Assembly: GCA_013314865.1 (NCBI GenBank)
Contig: JABUEV010000028.1
Location: 1-12,299 of the forward strand
DNA: 12,299 bases
Direction: 5' to 3'
Source: Bacteroidales bacterium
Lineage (GTDB): Bacteria > Bacteroidota > Bacteroidia > Bacteroidales > VadinHA17
In this document: piece after piece, positions 1 through 9,300 of the stretch
Position numbering within the stretch: position 1 is the stretch's first letter
How the letters are laid out: every line of letters begins with the position of its first letter
Translations under genes and position numbers: made by a program
Notes under the pieces: model-generated
The model's input: only the letters and a program-made list of their open reading frames with translations
What the model was told of the DNA's origin: nothing
Databases searched by the model: none

Positions 1-83
1 CCAGGTTCATCTCTTTTGACGGGAGTGACTGGTATCATAATATCAATTTTTTAGATGACTATAGGAAATATAATGAAATCTGA
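1..83 (+). CDS. C-terminal tail of an unidentified protein (partial, enters from left edge)
   Basis: Reading from base 3, the plus strand gives 26 open codons and then TGA at 81-83. The encoded tail starts RFISFDGSDWYHN and ends DDYRKYNEI, a composition typical of a real protein: mixed polar and aromatic residues, with no low complexity. The other two plus frames close at 52-54 (frame 1) and 17-19 (frame 2). The tail converges on the minus-strand hydrolase ending at 190. No family can be assigned from 26 residues. It could also be a chance open stretch at the edge; the sequence left of the window would settle this. Confidence 0.45.
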   Translation, partial: RFISFDGSDWYHNINFLDDYRKYNEI

Positions 84-132
84 TACAGTTGATTTCTGCA
101 CTGCACGGTAAATGGGTAAACGGCCGGGACAT

Positions 133-157
133 GAATCTTCTGTCAGGCAAAAGATTC
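133..157. terminator. Weak inverted repeat between convergent gene ends
   Basis: GAATCTT (133-139) and AAGATTC (151-157) are a perfect 7-bp inverted repeat around an 11-nt loop, between the convergent stops at 83 and 190. The position suits a bidirectional terminator. The stem is AT-rich and no T-run follows on either strand, so it may be a chance dyad. Confidence 0.22.
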
Positions 158-189
158 AATCAATATGAAGTATTATGGTCAGGCAACTT

Positions 190-1797
190 CTATTTCACGA
201 TAACAGTCCCTGAATAAGTAACTTGTCCGGTAACGATGACTTTATACAATCCCTCCGACAATGAACTGACATCTATGGTCATTATGCTACGGTCAATATT
301 CTTACTGACCAGCAATGTTCCAAGAGTATTATAGAGACAGAGGCGGCTATTGACAGAAATGCCATCCGGAATCTCGATGTAAACAATATCGGTGGCCGGA
401 TTTGGATATATTGTAAGTGGCTGTTCTGTCCGGGAGATGTTGGCAACGAATTCTGACACCTCTTTGTTTGCATAAACATCTTCTAAATCAAGTGTTTCGT
501 ATCTGTTCATTGATTTTTGAAGCATTGAGAGGTCAGCTTCTGCTATCGATTTTGTAAGATCCAATGGCAAAGGTTTATCAAGTCCGCAAGGATTGGCTCC
601 GGAGGAACAATCAGTCTGTAATTTCGCAAGAAGAAGGACAAAAGGAGCACAATCAACATGGCTGAACGGGCCGAGGGGAAGGCAGGTTACACTTGTACTG
701 CCTTTCAATACAAACATCAGATATGCAAGCAAGGAATTACCATTTGCAACCAGCTCATCACACGTGCAATAATACAAATGCAGATCAGTTACAGGTTTCC
801 AGTTTATGAGATCGTTAGCCCTTAATGCAATATTAACGGGATGGAAGTATCTATACCTGAAATTCCAGAGATATGAAGGAACGAACATTGATTCCCATCT
901 TACCGGTAATTGACTGTCAATTTCTTCCACTGTTTTACTACCATCGAAAAGGCCAGGGATTGTTGAATTGTAGGGTGCTACAAAAACCTGACTGAGACTG
1001 GTATAAAGGTTTCCATATACATTCTGGTAACCCAAAAGCAAAAAAGGTATAAAGGATGGATTAGGATATTCAGGATTGTCGAATAAGAAATTTTTCTGAA
1101 TATTTGACAAACTATATGCCCCGCTTCCGGCGATAGTTTTTTTCAGAGAAAGTCCGGCTATCGGATGTGCCTGCAATTCACGCTGAGTGGCGAGTGCTGC
1201 ATGTGCTCCCTGCGAATAACCGCTTAGATAGAGATTCCCGTCAGGTTTTGTCAATATTAGCGGATTTGAACACAGTTGAATAAGTGCTTTCATCATATCA
1301 ATACTGGCTGATGCTTCGGAGTCAGCATGAAGATAAGGATGGATTCCGGGTCCGGCGCCAAGGCCCAGATAATCTGGCTCCAGGGCAATATAACCGTCCA
1401 TAGCCATGATCCACCCGACAACCGATTCAATGCCTGTAAGGTAAGAAGGGGCGTCAATATCTCTTGTAAGGGTCCCGTGCAGATAGGTGAAAACCGGCAT
1501 CTTCGTGACCTTTTCAACTGCAGGAAGGAAGGCAACCCCGGATGCGACCGTTGGAGAACCCTTGCCGTCAATGGTGTTATAGAGAATCTTTACAGCCTGA
1601 ACGTTGTACTTTTTATAAGTAAAATAATCAATAAGTGAAAAGTTCAGTTCGGGCAATTGCGCCCGGAGGCTTGCCATTATCTCTTCAGGAGTCAGGGTCA
1701 CAAGAGGAATGGCCTCAACGATGGTTCCGCGCTGAGCTGAAATGGTAATATTCAAAGCAAACAGCGCTGTGATTCCTAAAAATGTAAATCTTTTCAT
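190..1797 (-). CDS. Secreted lipase-like alpha/beta hydrolase with T9SS C-terminal sorting domain
   Basis: This 535-residue exported serine hydrolase resembles the secretory-lipase (LIP) branch of alpha/beta hydrolases. Residues 1-22 form a signal peptide ending ISAQ. The hydrolase domain spans about 60-400: an oxyanion-hole-type YLHGT (105-109), DYLGLG (142-147), and the nucleophile elbow GYSQG with Ser195. Asp347 (CTCDELV) and His380 (FSHVD) are the likely remaining triad members. Residues 461-535 are a type IX secretion sorting domain: it opens with LTIYPNPATD, has a central LYNTLGTLL strand and ends SEGLYKVIV...TVIVK. The protein is therefore expected to cross the outer membrane and be released or surface-anchored. 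Eight cysteines, mostly between 176 and 404, may form disulfides. The start at 1797 is chosen because it directly precedes the signal peptide. A perfect dyad lies 54 bp upstream. The substrate is not shown by the sequence; lipids, plant esters or polyesters are all possible. Confidence 0.88.
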   Translation of the reverse strand: MKRFTFLGITALFALNITISAQRGTIVEAIPLVTLTPEEIMASLRAQLPELNFSLIDYFTYKKYNVQAVKILYNTIDGKGSPTVASGVAFLPAVEKVTKMPVFTYLHGTLTRDIDAPSYLTGIESVVGWIMAMDGYIALEPDYLGLGAGPGIHPYLHADSEASASIDMMKALIQLCSNPLILTKPDGNLYLSGYSQGAHAALATQRELQAHPIAGLSLKKTIAGSGAYSLSNIQKNFLFDNPEYPNPSFIPFLLLGYQNVYGNLYTSLSQVFVAPYNSTIPGLFDGSKTVEEIDSQLPVRWESMFVPSYLWNFRYRYFHPVNIALRANDLINWKPVTDLHLYYCTCDELVANGNSLLAYLMFVLKGSTSVTCLPLGPFSHVDCAPFVLLLAKLQTDCSSGANPCGLDKPLPLDLTKSIAEADLSMLQKSMNRYETLDLEDVYANKEVSEFVANISRTEQPLTIYPNPATDIVYIEIPDGISVNSRLCLYNTLGTLLVSKNIDRSIMTIDVSSLSEGLYKVIVTGQVTYSGTVIVK

Positions 1798-1850
1798 GAT
1801 ATTCAGGAAATTAAGGTTAATGCATTGATTATTAATACATTCAAGGCAAT

Positions 1851-1874
1851 GGTCAAAAATCCTGATTTTTGACC
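1851..1874. promoter_or_regulatory. Perfect 24-bp palindrome, candidate operator of the lipase-like gene
   Basis: GGTCAAAAATC (1851-1861), a CT spacer, then GATTTTTGACC (1864-1874) form an 11+11 bp perfect inverted repeat. It lies 54-77 bp upstream of the minus-strand start at 1797, where a dimeric regulator could bind. As RNA it would fold to 10 bp with a CCTG loop and a weak T content, so an operator is the more likely reading than a terminator. No regulator gene is in the window. Confidence 0.4.
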
Positions 1875-2154
1875 CGGGACGCTGTTCATTTGTTACTACA
1901 AGTTACATCAGAAAAGGGAAGAAGTCAATATTTTTTGGTTCATAAACTGAGTTTCATCAGGTAAGCCCGGGAAAGTTTATGCAAGGTTTTATTGAAGATA
2001 GTGAGATCCTTAAAAGGCGATCCAAATATGCAATAGTAAAAAAAATCACAATTTGACTCCTGGCGAGGGGAAAGAGAAGAGGACAAATTTGAAGATATTT
2101 TTTGTAATAATGCCTTCAGACTTCCTGCCTCAATGCTGTGAATGGTAAAAAGTG

Positions 2155-2162
2155 TAATTTTG
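2155..2162 (+). promoter_or_regulatory. Possible -7 element (TAATTTTG) upstream of the esterase gene
   Basis: TAATTTTG matches the Bacteroidota -7 consensus TAnnTTTG exactly. No TTG is found 19-21 bp upstream, and the leader to the ATG at 2291 would be about 120 nt. The match may be accidental. Confidence 0.22.
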
Positions 2163-2290
2163 AATGCTAAATAGGAGATAAAAAATCTAGTATGCTTGCG
2201 TTTGCTCCAGTGCCTGATAAAGGCGTTCCTGCATTATCAAGATACAAAAGAGTAATCGTAACTATAATTCCCAATTAATTCAAAATTCTG

Positions 2291-3463
2291 ATGAAAAATA
2301 AACAAATCAGGTTCAGTATCATAATTATTGTTGCATGTTCTTTCTGTTTTCCGGGATTAATACTGACCGCGCAACAACGTTCAGCTTCATTGATTTCTCC
2401 TGAAGTAAAGGAGGATAAGTCAGTTATTTTCAGATTATATGCCCCTGAGGCTAAAAAAGTGACCGTCAGGGGAACATTTCAGGATCCGATAGCGAATATT
2501 GAAATGGCAAGAAATGATACCGGATTATTCGTGGCAACTGCAGGTCCGCTTGCTTCAGACATGTATGTATATACATTTATAGTTGACGGAGTCAGAATGT
2601 TGGATCCGTCAAACAATGTAGTTGTAAGGGACGGTTCTTATATTGAAAGCCGGTTATTAATACCAGGAGATTGGGCTGAAAAGGTTATTGGTGTGAGAGA
2701 TGTACCTCACGGCAGAGTCAGTGCTGTGTGGTATCCGTCACCTGTTCTTGGGATGAACCGCAGGATGATGGTCTATACTCCGCCTGATTACGAGAAAAGC
2801 AATGTCAGATATCCTGTCCTTTATCTGCTTCATGGTGCCGGCGGCGATGAAGAAGCATGGATCAGCAGGGGCAAAGCAAACTATATAATTGACAATCTTA
2901 TAGCCGATGGCAAGGCAGTACCGATGATTATTGTAATAACAAATGGCGTGGCCTCTGTACCGGCAGCACCCGGGGAAAGGCCCCTGCAAATGGCCGGAGT
3001 CAATGTAGGCAGTCCCATGGCAATGACCTCCGGAAAGTTTGAAGAAAGCCTCATTAAGGATGTAATTCCTTTTATAGAAAACAACTACCGCGTTCAGGCA
3101 GATCCCGATCATCGCGCCATTGCAGGACTATCCATGGGAGGTTATCAAACTCAAAAAATCACAAATACCAATCCGGGAAAATTCATGTATATCGGCGTTT
3201 GGAGCATGGGACTGTACAATATGTTCGGGCAGTACGATAAAGAAGAACATATAGCCCAGCTAAAAGAACTTAAAGCAAGCAATCCCATACTTTATTACAT
3301 AGGCTGTGGAAAAACTGACTTCCTTTTTAAAGGAGTTACGGAACTGAGATCTCTTTATGATGAGCTGGGATTCAAATATACATACCGTGAAAGTGAAGGC
3401 GGCCACAGCTGGAACAACTGGCGGCTATATTTGTATGAGGTAGCTCAGATGCTTTTTAAGTAA
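2291..3463 (+). CDS. Exported CE1/esterase-D-family esterase with N-terminal Ig-like (E-set) domain
   Basis: This 390-residue protein has an uncleaved-anchor or signal sequence at 1-28 with a hydrophobic core IIIIVACSFCFPGLIL. Residues 33-125 are an early-set Ig-like domain similar to CBM48 (FRLYAPEAKKVTVRG, then YVYTFIVDGVRMLDPSN), a usual partner of this esterase type. Residues 140-390 are the alpha/beta hydrolase of the enterochelin-esterase/feruloyl-esterase group: HGAGGDEEAW (181-190), nucleophile elbow GLSMGG with Ser281, Asp343 in the GCGKTDF segment and His372 in GGHSWNNW. The length is normal for the two-domain form. Known relatives remove feruloyl or acetyl esters from plant polysaccharides, which would suit the nearby arabinosidase; that link is inference. 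No Shine-Dalgarno site precedes the ATG, as is common in this phylum. The gene converges on the receptor gene at 3590. Confidence 0.88.
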   Translation: MKNKQIRFSIIIIVACSFCFPGLILTAQQRSASLISPEVKEDKSVIFRLYAPEAKKVTVRGTFQDPIANIEMARNDTGLFVATAGPLASDMYVYTFIVDGVRMLDPSNNVVVRDGSYIESRLLIPGDWAEKVIGVRDVPHGRVSAVWYPSPVLGMNRRMMVYTPPDYEKSNVRYPVLYLLHGAGGDEEAWISRGKANYIIDNLIADGKAVPMIIVITNGVASVPAAPGERPLQMAGVNVGSPMAMTSGKFEESLIKDVIPFIENNYRVQADPDHRAIAGLSMGGYQTQKITNTNPGKFMYIGVWSMGLYNMFGQYDKEEHIAQLKELKASNPILYYIGCGKTDFLFKGVTELRSLYDELGFKYTYRESEGGHSWNNWRLYLYEVAQMLFK

Positions 3464-3589
3464 AATACACACACGCACCGAACCGGGTACAATGAATAGA
3501 TCTTTGTATAAATCAAATCCGTTCTTCAACCGTATTATCAAGCCATAAAGCATCTTCTGCAATAATGTTTTTATGGATCGTTTTATATT

Positions 3590-6004
3590 TCAGAATTTGT
3601 ACCTGATGTTAATTGTAAAAACCTGTGTCTCATAATAATTCTGATACACCACATTGAATCCTTCTCCGTTTATTTTCTGATAGATTCCCATGGTGTTGAA
3701 GATATCTGTTGCAGACAGGTTCAATTCCAGTTTATTGCTGGCCAGCGATTTTTTAATTCCTAAATCGATTCCCCATCTGGAAAGTTCTTTTCCCTGCCCA
3801 ATGTTTTTGGAACTAAAATATTGTCCGGTCGTTTCGATCACAAAATTGCCCGGGAAAGTGATCTGGTTTGTCAGCTTGGTGAAAAATGGAAAATCAATTC
3901 TTTCTTCAATGGAATACGACTGCGGAACAGGAAAGCTAATCTGACCAGTATGGCTGAAGATTTTATTCCTGTAGAGGTTAGCATTGGCTGAAAGCTTCCA
4001 GTTTTTCATGACCTTCTGGTCAAAAGTAAATTCAACGCCTGAGTTGAATGCTTTGCCAAGGTTATCGTACGCTTTAATTGTAATCTCGCTATGATCAGGA
4101 TCCTGTATGTAAACGCGGGTGTAATAATCACTTATAATTTTATGGTAAATTGATGAGTAAAATGACCCTGTCTGCCATATAAATTTATGTGCCAGTTCAA
4201 AATTCTGTGTAAACTGAGGCATGAGTTTTGGATTTCCTATTTTCAGCAACTCAGGATCGTCGTATTTTGGAAATATTCTGAGGATGTCTTCTCCCGGACG
4301 GTCAACCCGTCTGTTATAGAATAATGAAATTTTATTTGATCTGCTGATCTTAAATGTAAGCCGCACATTGGGAAAGAGACTGAAATAATCATACTGGTTT
4401 CCGGTAAAGTATTGGTTGGGTGCAAATTCATACCTTACATCGGTATATTCAGCCCGTAGTCCTGCTTCAATATCTGCCTTAAGAAATTCTCCGATAAGGT
4501 TTAAATATGCTCCGGCCAGACTCTCATCCCACTCAGACCAGTCTCCGAAATTATATATCAGAGCTGTGTTTGCCGGATCTTTTGTCATGGTGTATGTTAT
4601 TGGCATATGTCTTATCCTGCCTGAAATTCCTGCCTCAATCCGGCCGAATGGAAGCGGTTTAAGATAGTCGGAGGTGAGCATGTAAACATATTCAGGAGCC
4701 AGAACATGAGTTTTGTCAGTTCTGATCACCGGGAATGGTGGAGGTCCGTCCTGACTTAGGTTATATGTCTCGTCTTCCCATCCTTTTGTGAATAGAAGTT
4801 GTGAATTCAACTCATGGCCGGCCTGCTTGAATCTGAATTTATGCTGGAGTGTGATATTTGTAAAACCTGTTCCCTCACTTTCATGAAACCCCCATTTTCT
4901 CATAGGAGACAGATAATCCTTATTTGTAAAATACCAGACCCTGGTTGTATCGATGTGCCACTCATAATCATAAAGTCCGAAGAGAGTAAAAGTCTGGTTT
5001 GAAGTGATATTCCAGTCAAGTCCGAGTTTCAGGTTATAATGGTATTGTGAACGGTTTTCAGCAACCTGGCTTTCAGTCATGTTGCCATCATCATAGAAAC
5101 GTGTGGTGAATTCATTATTGGGGAGTCTGCGTTGTTTGATAAGGTAGGACTGCCAGTAAAGGTTAAGTTTTTCTGTTTTGTAGTTTAGATTTAAAGACGG
5201 GGTAATTTTAAGATTATCCGAATAGCTGGGCATTCCTGTAGGCAAATCTTCTTTCCTTTTGCTTATCATCCCTATTCCCGGAGCGAGCCCTGCGTCACCT
5301 GTCAGTCCTTTTGCCTCTGATTTTTTGAATACTATGTTTACTATTCCGGCCATCCCAGCGGCATCATATTTTGCTGAGGGATTATTGATTATTTCTATGC
5401 TTTCTATCTGTGAAGCCGGAATGCTTTCAAGACCCTTCTGACTTCCGAAGCCGGTAAGACTTGATTGCTTGCCGTCGATCAATATTGCAACCTTGTCACT
5501 TCCACGAAGAATTATCCTGCTTTCCTGATCGATGACCACACCAGGCAGAGTCTTAATGACATCCAGAACAGAACCGGTTGAACCGGTAACGAAACTTCCG
5601 ACTGAATAACTCTTCTTATCCAGGGCTGATGACACAGCCTGCTTTTGTCCTACAATGTTCACTTCACCCAGTTCAACATTTGACAGATCAAGAAAAATAT
5701 TGCCAAGGTCCAGCACTTTGTTTAAAACACCTACAAGTACGCGGTGTCTTACTGGCGAATATCCTATATTTGTAATCAGGAAATCATATTCCCCCGGTAC
5801 AAGGCCTGAAACGCTAAATCTGCCATCTTCATCTGTAAAGGTTCCCGTTACCAGATCTGATGAACCGGCTTTTAGAACCGTTATGGTTGTGCCGGCAAGA
5901 GGCTGTCTGTCATCCTGTGATAGAATCCTCCCCGAGATTGTTGTTTGTCCGTAAGAAACAAGTGGTGTAAGGATAAGTAATATCAGAAATATGTATTTTT
6001 TCAT
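3590..6004 (-). CDS. TonB-dependent outer-membrane receptor, outer-membrane beta-barrel family
   Basis: This 804-residue receptor has a signal peptide (1-20, ending VSYGQ). A carboxypeptidase-regulatory-like beta-sandwich follows at about 22-105 (ISGRILSQDDRQPLAGTTI, then TDEDGRFSVSGLVPGEYDF). The plug domain spans about 125-228, with DVIKTLPGVVID, ILIDGKQ and IEIINNPSAKYDAAGMAGIVNI. A beta-barrel follows to the end and closes with the aromatic terminus INIRYKF. The plug signature matches the 'outer membrane beta-barrel family' receptors (OMP_b-brl_3 type) rather than SusC, which is longer (about 1000 residues) and is followed by SusD. No SusD, sigma or anti-sigma gene lies beside it. It would import a ligand with TonB energy; the ligand cannot be read from the sequence. 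It is transcribed away from the glycosidase at 6358 across a shared 353-bp intergenic region, so joint control is possible. Confidence 0.9.
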   Translation of the reverse strand: MKKYIFLILLILTPLVSYGQTTISGRILSQDDRQPLAGTTITVLKAGSSDLVTGTFTDEDGRFSVSGLVPGEYDFLITNIGYSPVRHRVLVGVLNKVLDLGNIFLDLSNVELGEVNIVGQKQAVSSALDKKSYSVGSFVTGSTGSVLDVIKTLPGVVIDQESRIILRGSDKVAILIDGKQSSLTGFGSQKGLESIPASQIESIEIINNPSAKYDAAGMAGIVNIVFKKSEAKGLTGDAGLAPGIGMISKRKEDLPTGMPSYSDNLKITPSLNLNYKTEKLNLYWQSYLIKQRRLPNNEFTTRFYDDGNMTESQVAENRSQYHYNLKLGLDWNITSNQTFTLFGLYDYEWHIDTTRVWYFTNKDYLSPMRKWGFHESEGTGFTNITLQHKFRFKQAGHELNSQLLFTKGWEDETYNLSQDGPPPFPVIRTDKTHVLAPEYVYMLTSDYLKPLPFGRIEAGISGRIRHMPITYTMTKDPANTALIYNFGDWSEWDESLAGAYLNLIGEFLKADIEAGLRAEYTDVRYEFAPNQYFTGNQYDYFSLFPNVRLTFKISRSNKISLFYNRRVDRPGEDILRIFPKYDDPELLKIGNPKLMPQFTQNFELAHKFIWQTGSFYSSIYHKIISDYYTRVYIQDPDHSEITIKAYDNLGKAFNSGVEFTFDQKVMKNWKLSANANLYRNKIFSHTGQISFPVPQSYSIEERIDFPFFTKLTNQITFPGNFVIETTGQYFSSKNIGQGKELSRWGIDLGIKKSLASNKLELNLSATDIFNTMGIYQKINGEGFNVVYQNYYETQVFTINIRYKF

Positions 6005-6077
6005 TTTCGGCTAAAATTATTAATAATAGACAATGCTGAATGACGGTTTATTGCAAACGGGAATCTTTTATGACTGA

Positions 6078-6085
6078 CAAATTTA
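6078..6085 (-). promoter_or_regulatory. Candidate -7 element (TAAATTTG) of the TonB-dependent receptor gene
   Basis: On the minus strand TAAATTTG matches the Bacteroidota -7 consensus TAnnTTTG exactly. Transcription would begin about 65-70 nt before the ATG at 6004. No clean TTG is seen at the -33 position, only a T-run, so the assignment is tentative. Confidence 0.4.
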
Positions 6086-6129
6086 GAATAAAAGCGCATT
6101 CTTGTAAAAACAGGTGTCCTTGCAAAACA

Positions 6130-6140
6130 ATGCGACGCAT
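6130..6140. promoter_or_regulatory. 11-bp perfect palindrome in the shared upstream region
   Basis: ATGCG-A-CGCAT is a perfect 5+5 bp dyad around one base. It lies upstream of both divergent promoters, where a regulator could act on both genes. It is short, and no regulator gene is nearby. Confidence 0.2.
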
Positions 6141-6247
6141 AAGAAAAGATTTATTATCAATTCAATAGAAATAGTTCAAACAGTTCAAAACGACAAAATA
6201 AGACGGCTAATTTAAAACATAATGGTTAAATAAAAAGCAAAATCAGG

Positions 6248-6277
6248 TTGGGATAATAAAATTTGAAAATACCTTTA
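6248..6277 (+). promoter_or_regulatory. Candidate promoter of the GH127 gene
   Basis: TTG at 6248-6250, a 19-bp spacer, and TACCTTTA at 6270-6277 fit the Bacteroidota pattern (-33 TTG, 19-21 bp, -7 TAnnTTTG) with one mismatch in the last base. The leader to the ATG at 6358 would be about 75 nt. Confidence 0.38.
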
Positions 6278-6357
6278 TACATTCACATTTTGATTTTTAT
6301 TCCGTCACAGCATACATTTTTGATTATTGCATAAGAAAAAAACCAAAAGAATCAGTC

Positions 6358-9300
6358 ATGAATAAAATTAATATGTGCTCCTTGATTATCATAGCTTTTT
6401 ATTTAGTTAGTACAACGGGAGTATATGCTCAAAGCGGCGACCAGATTCTTGATGGGATAGGGGAGACAGGATTAATTGCGCGTTACGTTTTTAAAGGAGA
6501 TACACGGGACTGGTCCCGAAATAATTTTCATGCAGGCATGCATGGTTCCGGCCTCAGGTTTATTGAAGACGAACTGTTTGGCAATGTACTTTCTCTTCCG
6601 GGAGGGAGCGAAGCATTTATTTCAATCCCAGGTGAATCGGTAAAAGGAGAAGAATCTGTTAGTGTCACCGGATGGATATACCTGCATTCAGCCAGAAGAG
6701 GTCAGGTGTTTTTTGACTTCGGCCGAAATGAAAAGTCACATTTTTTTGTGGCTCCGACAGGGACTCTGGACCAGGATGGTTTTCAGGTACAGGTTATAAC
6801 GGAATCAGGTAAGTATCTATCAACTTCACAAACTCCTGCAATTAACAGATGGAGCCATATCGCAGTAGTTATCAATGTTCCTGAAAAGGCACTGATTACA
6901 TACCTTAATGGGGTGAAAGTAAGCGAGGTAAAAAATGTAACGGTTGATCTGAAACAGATGTTCGGTAATGAAACAGGGGACACCAGCAAACTTTACCTGG
7001 GAAGATCACTTGCTCCCGGAAGCACTGGTCTTGATGCCGGATTGCATGACTTTCGTATTTACAGGATTCCTTTGAACGAAATTCAGGTTGCCAGAATACA
7101 TGCCAATGCCCTGAAGAGGGAACCGGTAGTCAGAACTAGAGAAGAGAAAGACAGAAGTCTTCCTGAATTTCCCGAAACAACTCCTCAATTGTATAATGCA
7201 TTTCTGGTAAGTGTTCCTGATATAAAGGTGGAAACCGCATCAGGAGAGCTTCCGAGATTGCCTGCTTATTTGAAGGGGATCTACAGAGACAAATATGAAG
7301 GGCCTGATGTAAGAGTGATATGGCCTGCACCCACTGACAATACTCAGGTCCTTAGCCCCGGTACTTTTAAGGTGACAGCCAGAGTTCCCGGAACTGACAT
7401 TCATCCGAATGCTCTTGTAATAGTCAGAGAGGGCAGACAACTTAAAACACCTGCACGGAAACTTGAGGAGTTCCGCCTCGACCAGGTCTTATTAAACACA
7501 GATATTTACAATCATAACACTAAATTTATAGAGAACAGGGATAAATTTCTAAAAGGCCTTGCCGGTACCAATCCTGACAATTTCCTATATATGTTCCGGA
7601 ATGCATTCGGGCAGGAACAGCCTGAAGGAGCGGAGCCGCTCGGAGGGTGGGACAGCCAGCAAACAAAATTGCGGGGACATGCAACAGGACATTATCTTTC
7701 AGCTTTAGCCCAGGCGTATGCAGGCACAGTGTATGATGAATCACTTCGTGCAAATTTTGCCGGCAAAATGGATTATATGGTGAACACACTTTATGAGTTA
7801 TCCCAAATGTCCGGAAAACCTGTAAAAGAAGGGGGAGAATTTGTTTCAGATCCTGCGTCAGTTCCACCTGGACCAAGTAAATCAGGATATGACTCAGATT
7901 TAAGCGTGAAAGGTATTCGAACCGATTACTGGAACTGGGGTAAAGGATTCATCAGCGCTTATCCTCCCGATCAGTTTATCATGCTGGAAAACGGTGCGGG
8001 TTACGGAACAGATAATACAAAAATCTGGGCACCCTACTATACACTGCATAAAATCCTGGCCGGGCTGATGGATGTTTATGAAGTCAGCGGAAACAAAAAG
8101 GCACTGGAAATTGTGAAAGGCATGGGTGACTGGGTCCATGCCCGCCTTAGCCGGCTTCCGGCACAAACACTTATAAACATGTGGAACAGGTATATCGCAG
8201 GAGAATACGGCGGGATGAACGAAGCAATGGCAAGGCTTTACCGGTTAACCAATGAGCCGCGTTATCTGGAGGTTGCCCATCTGTTTGACAACATCAGAGT
8301 CTTTTTTGGCGACGAAGAGCATTCTCACGGACTGGCAAAAAATGTGGATTTGTTCAGAGGCTTGCATGCCAACCAGCATATACCCCAAATCGTAGGAGCA
8401 CTTGAGACTTATCGCGTTTCAGGTTCTCCTGAATACTATAAGATAGCCGATAATTTCTGGTACAAAGTAACAAATGATTACATGTACAGTATTGGAGGAG
8501 TTGCAGGGGCAAGCAATCCTGCAAATGCAGAATGTTTCACAGCACAGCCGTCAACACTTTATGAAAACGGCTTTTCGGCCGGAGGCCAGAATGAAACATG
8601 CGCTACATATAATATGCTCAAATTAACCAGAAACCTGTTTCTATATGATCAGCGTGCAGAACTGATGGATTATTATGAACGAGCACTTTACAATCATATT
8701 CTTGCTTCGGTTGATGAAAACACACCTGCAAATACGTATCATGTGCCTTTAAGGCCGGGTTCCGTTAAACAGTTTGGAAACGCCAACATGAAAGGATTTT
8801 CCTGCTGTAACGGCACCGCTCTTGAAAGCAATACAAAACTTCAGAACTCGATTTACTTCAGAAGTGCTGACAACCTTGCTTTGTACGTGAACCTTTATGT
8901 GCCTTCAACTCTGATATGGACGGAAAGAAATATAACAGTAACTCAAGAAACAGCATATCCGAAAGAAGACCGTACAAGGCTGATTATAAATGGAAAGGGT
9001 AGGTTCGACCTCAATGTCCGCATACCACATTGGGCAACAAAAGGATTTTTTGTGAAAATAAACGGGAAGAATTTGAAAGTCGATGCAATACCGGGTAGTT
9101 ATCTTACCATCAGCCGGAAATGGAAAAACGGCGATACTGTTGACCTTCAAATGCCTTTTAAATTTTACCTGGAACCGGTTATGGACCAGCAAAACATAGC
9201 CAGCCTGTTTTACGGACCTGTACTACTGGCAGCCCAGGAACCGGAACCACTTAAAGAGTGGCGCAAGATAACTTTGGATGCTAAGGATATAAGTAAATCC

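Larger units (their letters stand above)
1798..2290. other. Divergent intergenic region, 493 bp
   Basis: This AT-rich spacer separates the divergent starts of the lipase-like gene (1797, minus) and the esterase gene (2291, plus). It holds the 24-bp palindrome at 1851-1874 and one TAnnTTTG match at 2155-2162. I see no credible coding frame, RNA gene or repeat in the rest. Confidence 0.6.
6005..6357. other. Divergent intergenic region between receptor and GH127 genes, 353 bp
   Basis: This strongly AT-rich spacer holds the outward promoters of both genes. It contains a minus-strand TAAATTTG at 6078-6085, an ATGCG-A-CGCAT palindrome at 6130-6140, two tandem AGTTCAAA words near 6173-6190 and a plus-strand promoter candidate at 6248-6277. 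No coding frame is credible here. Confidence 0.6.

Noticed and set aside
1293..1638. Open frames inside the lipase-like gene, on both strands
   Set aside because: They overlap a gene with a signal peptide, a full catalytic triad and a T9SS domain. They show no domain, signal peptide or start context of their own.
3464..3589. Bidirectional terminator between the convergent esterase and receptor genes
   Set aside because: I found no stem of useful length followed by a T-run on either strand in these 126 bp.
3590..6004. SusC-type receptor of a canonical polysaccharide utilisation locus
   Set aside because: The protein is about 800 residues, has the plug and barrel signatures of the other beta-barrel receptor family, and no SusD gene follows it.
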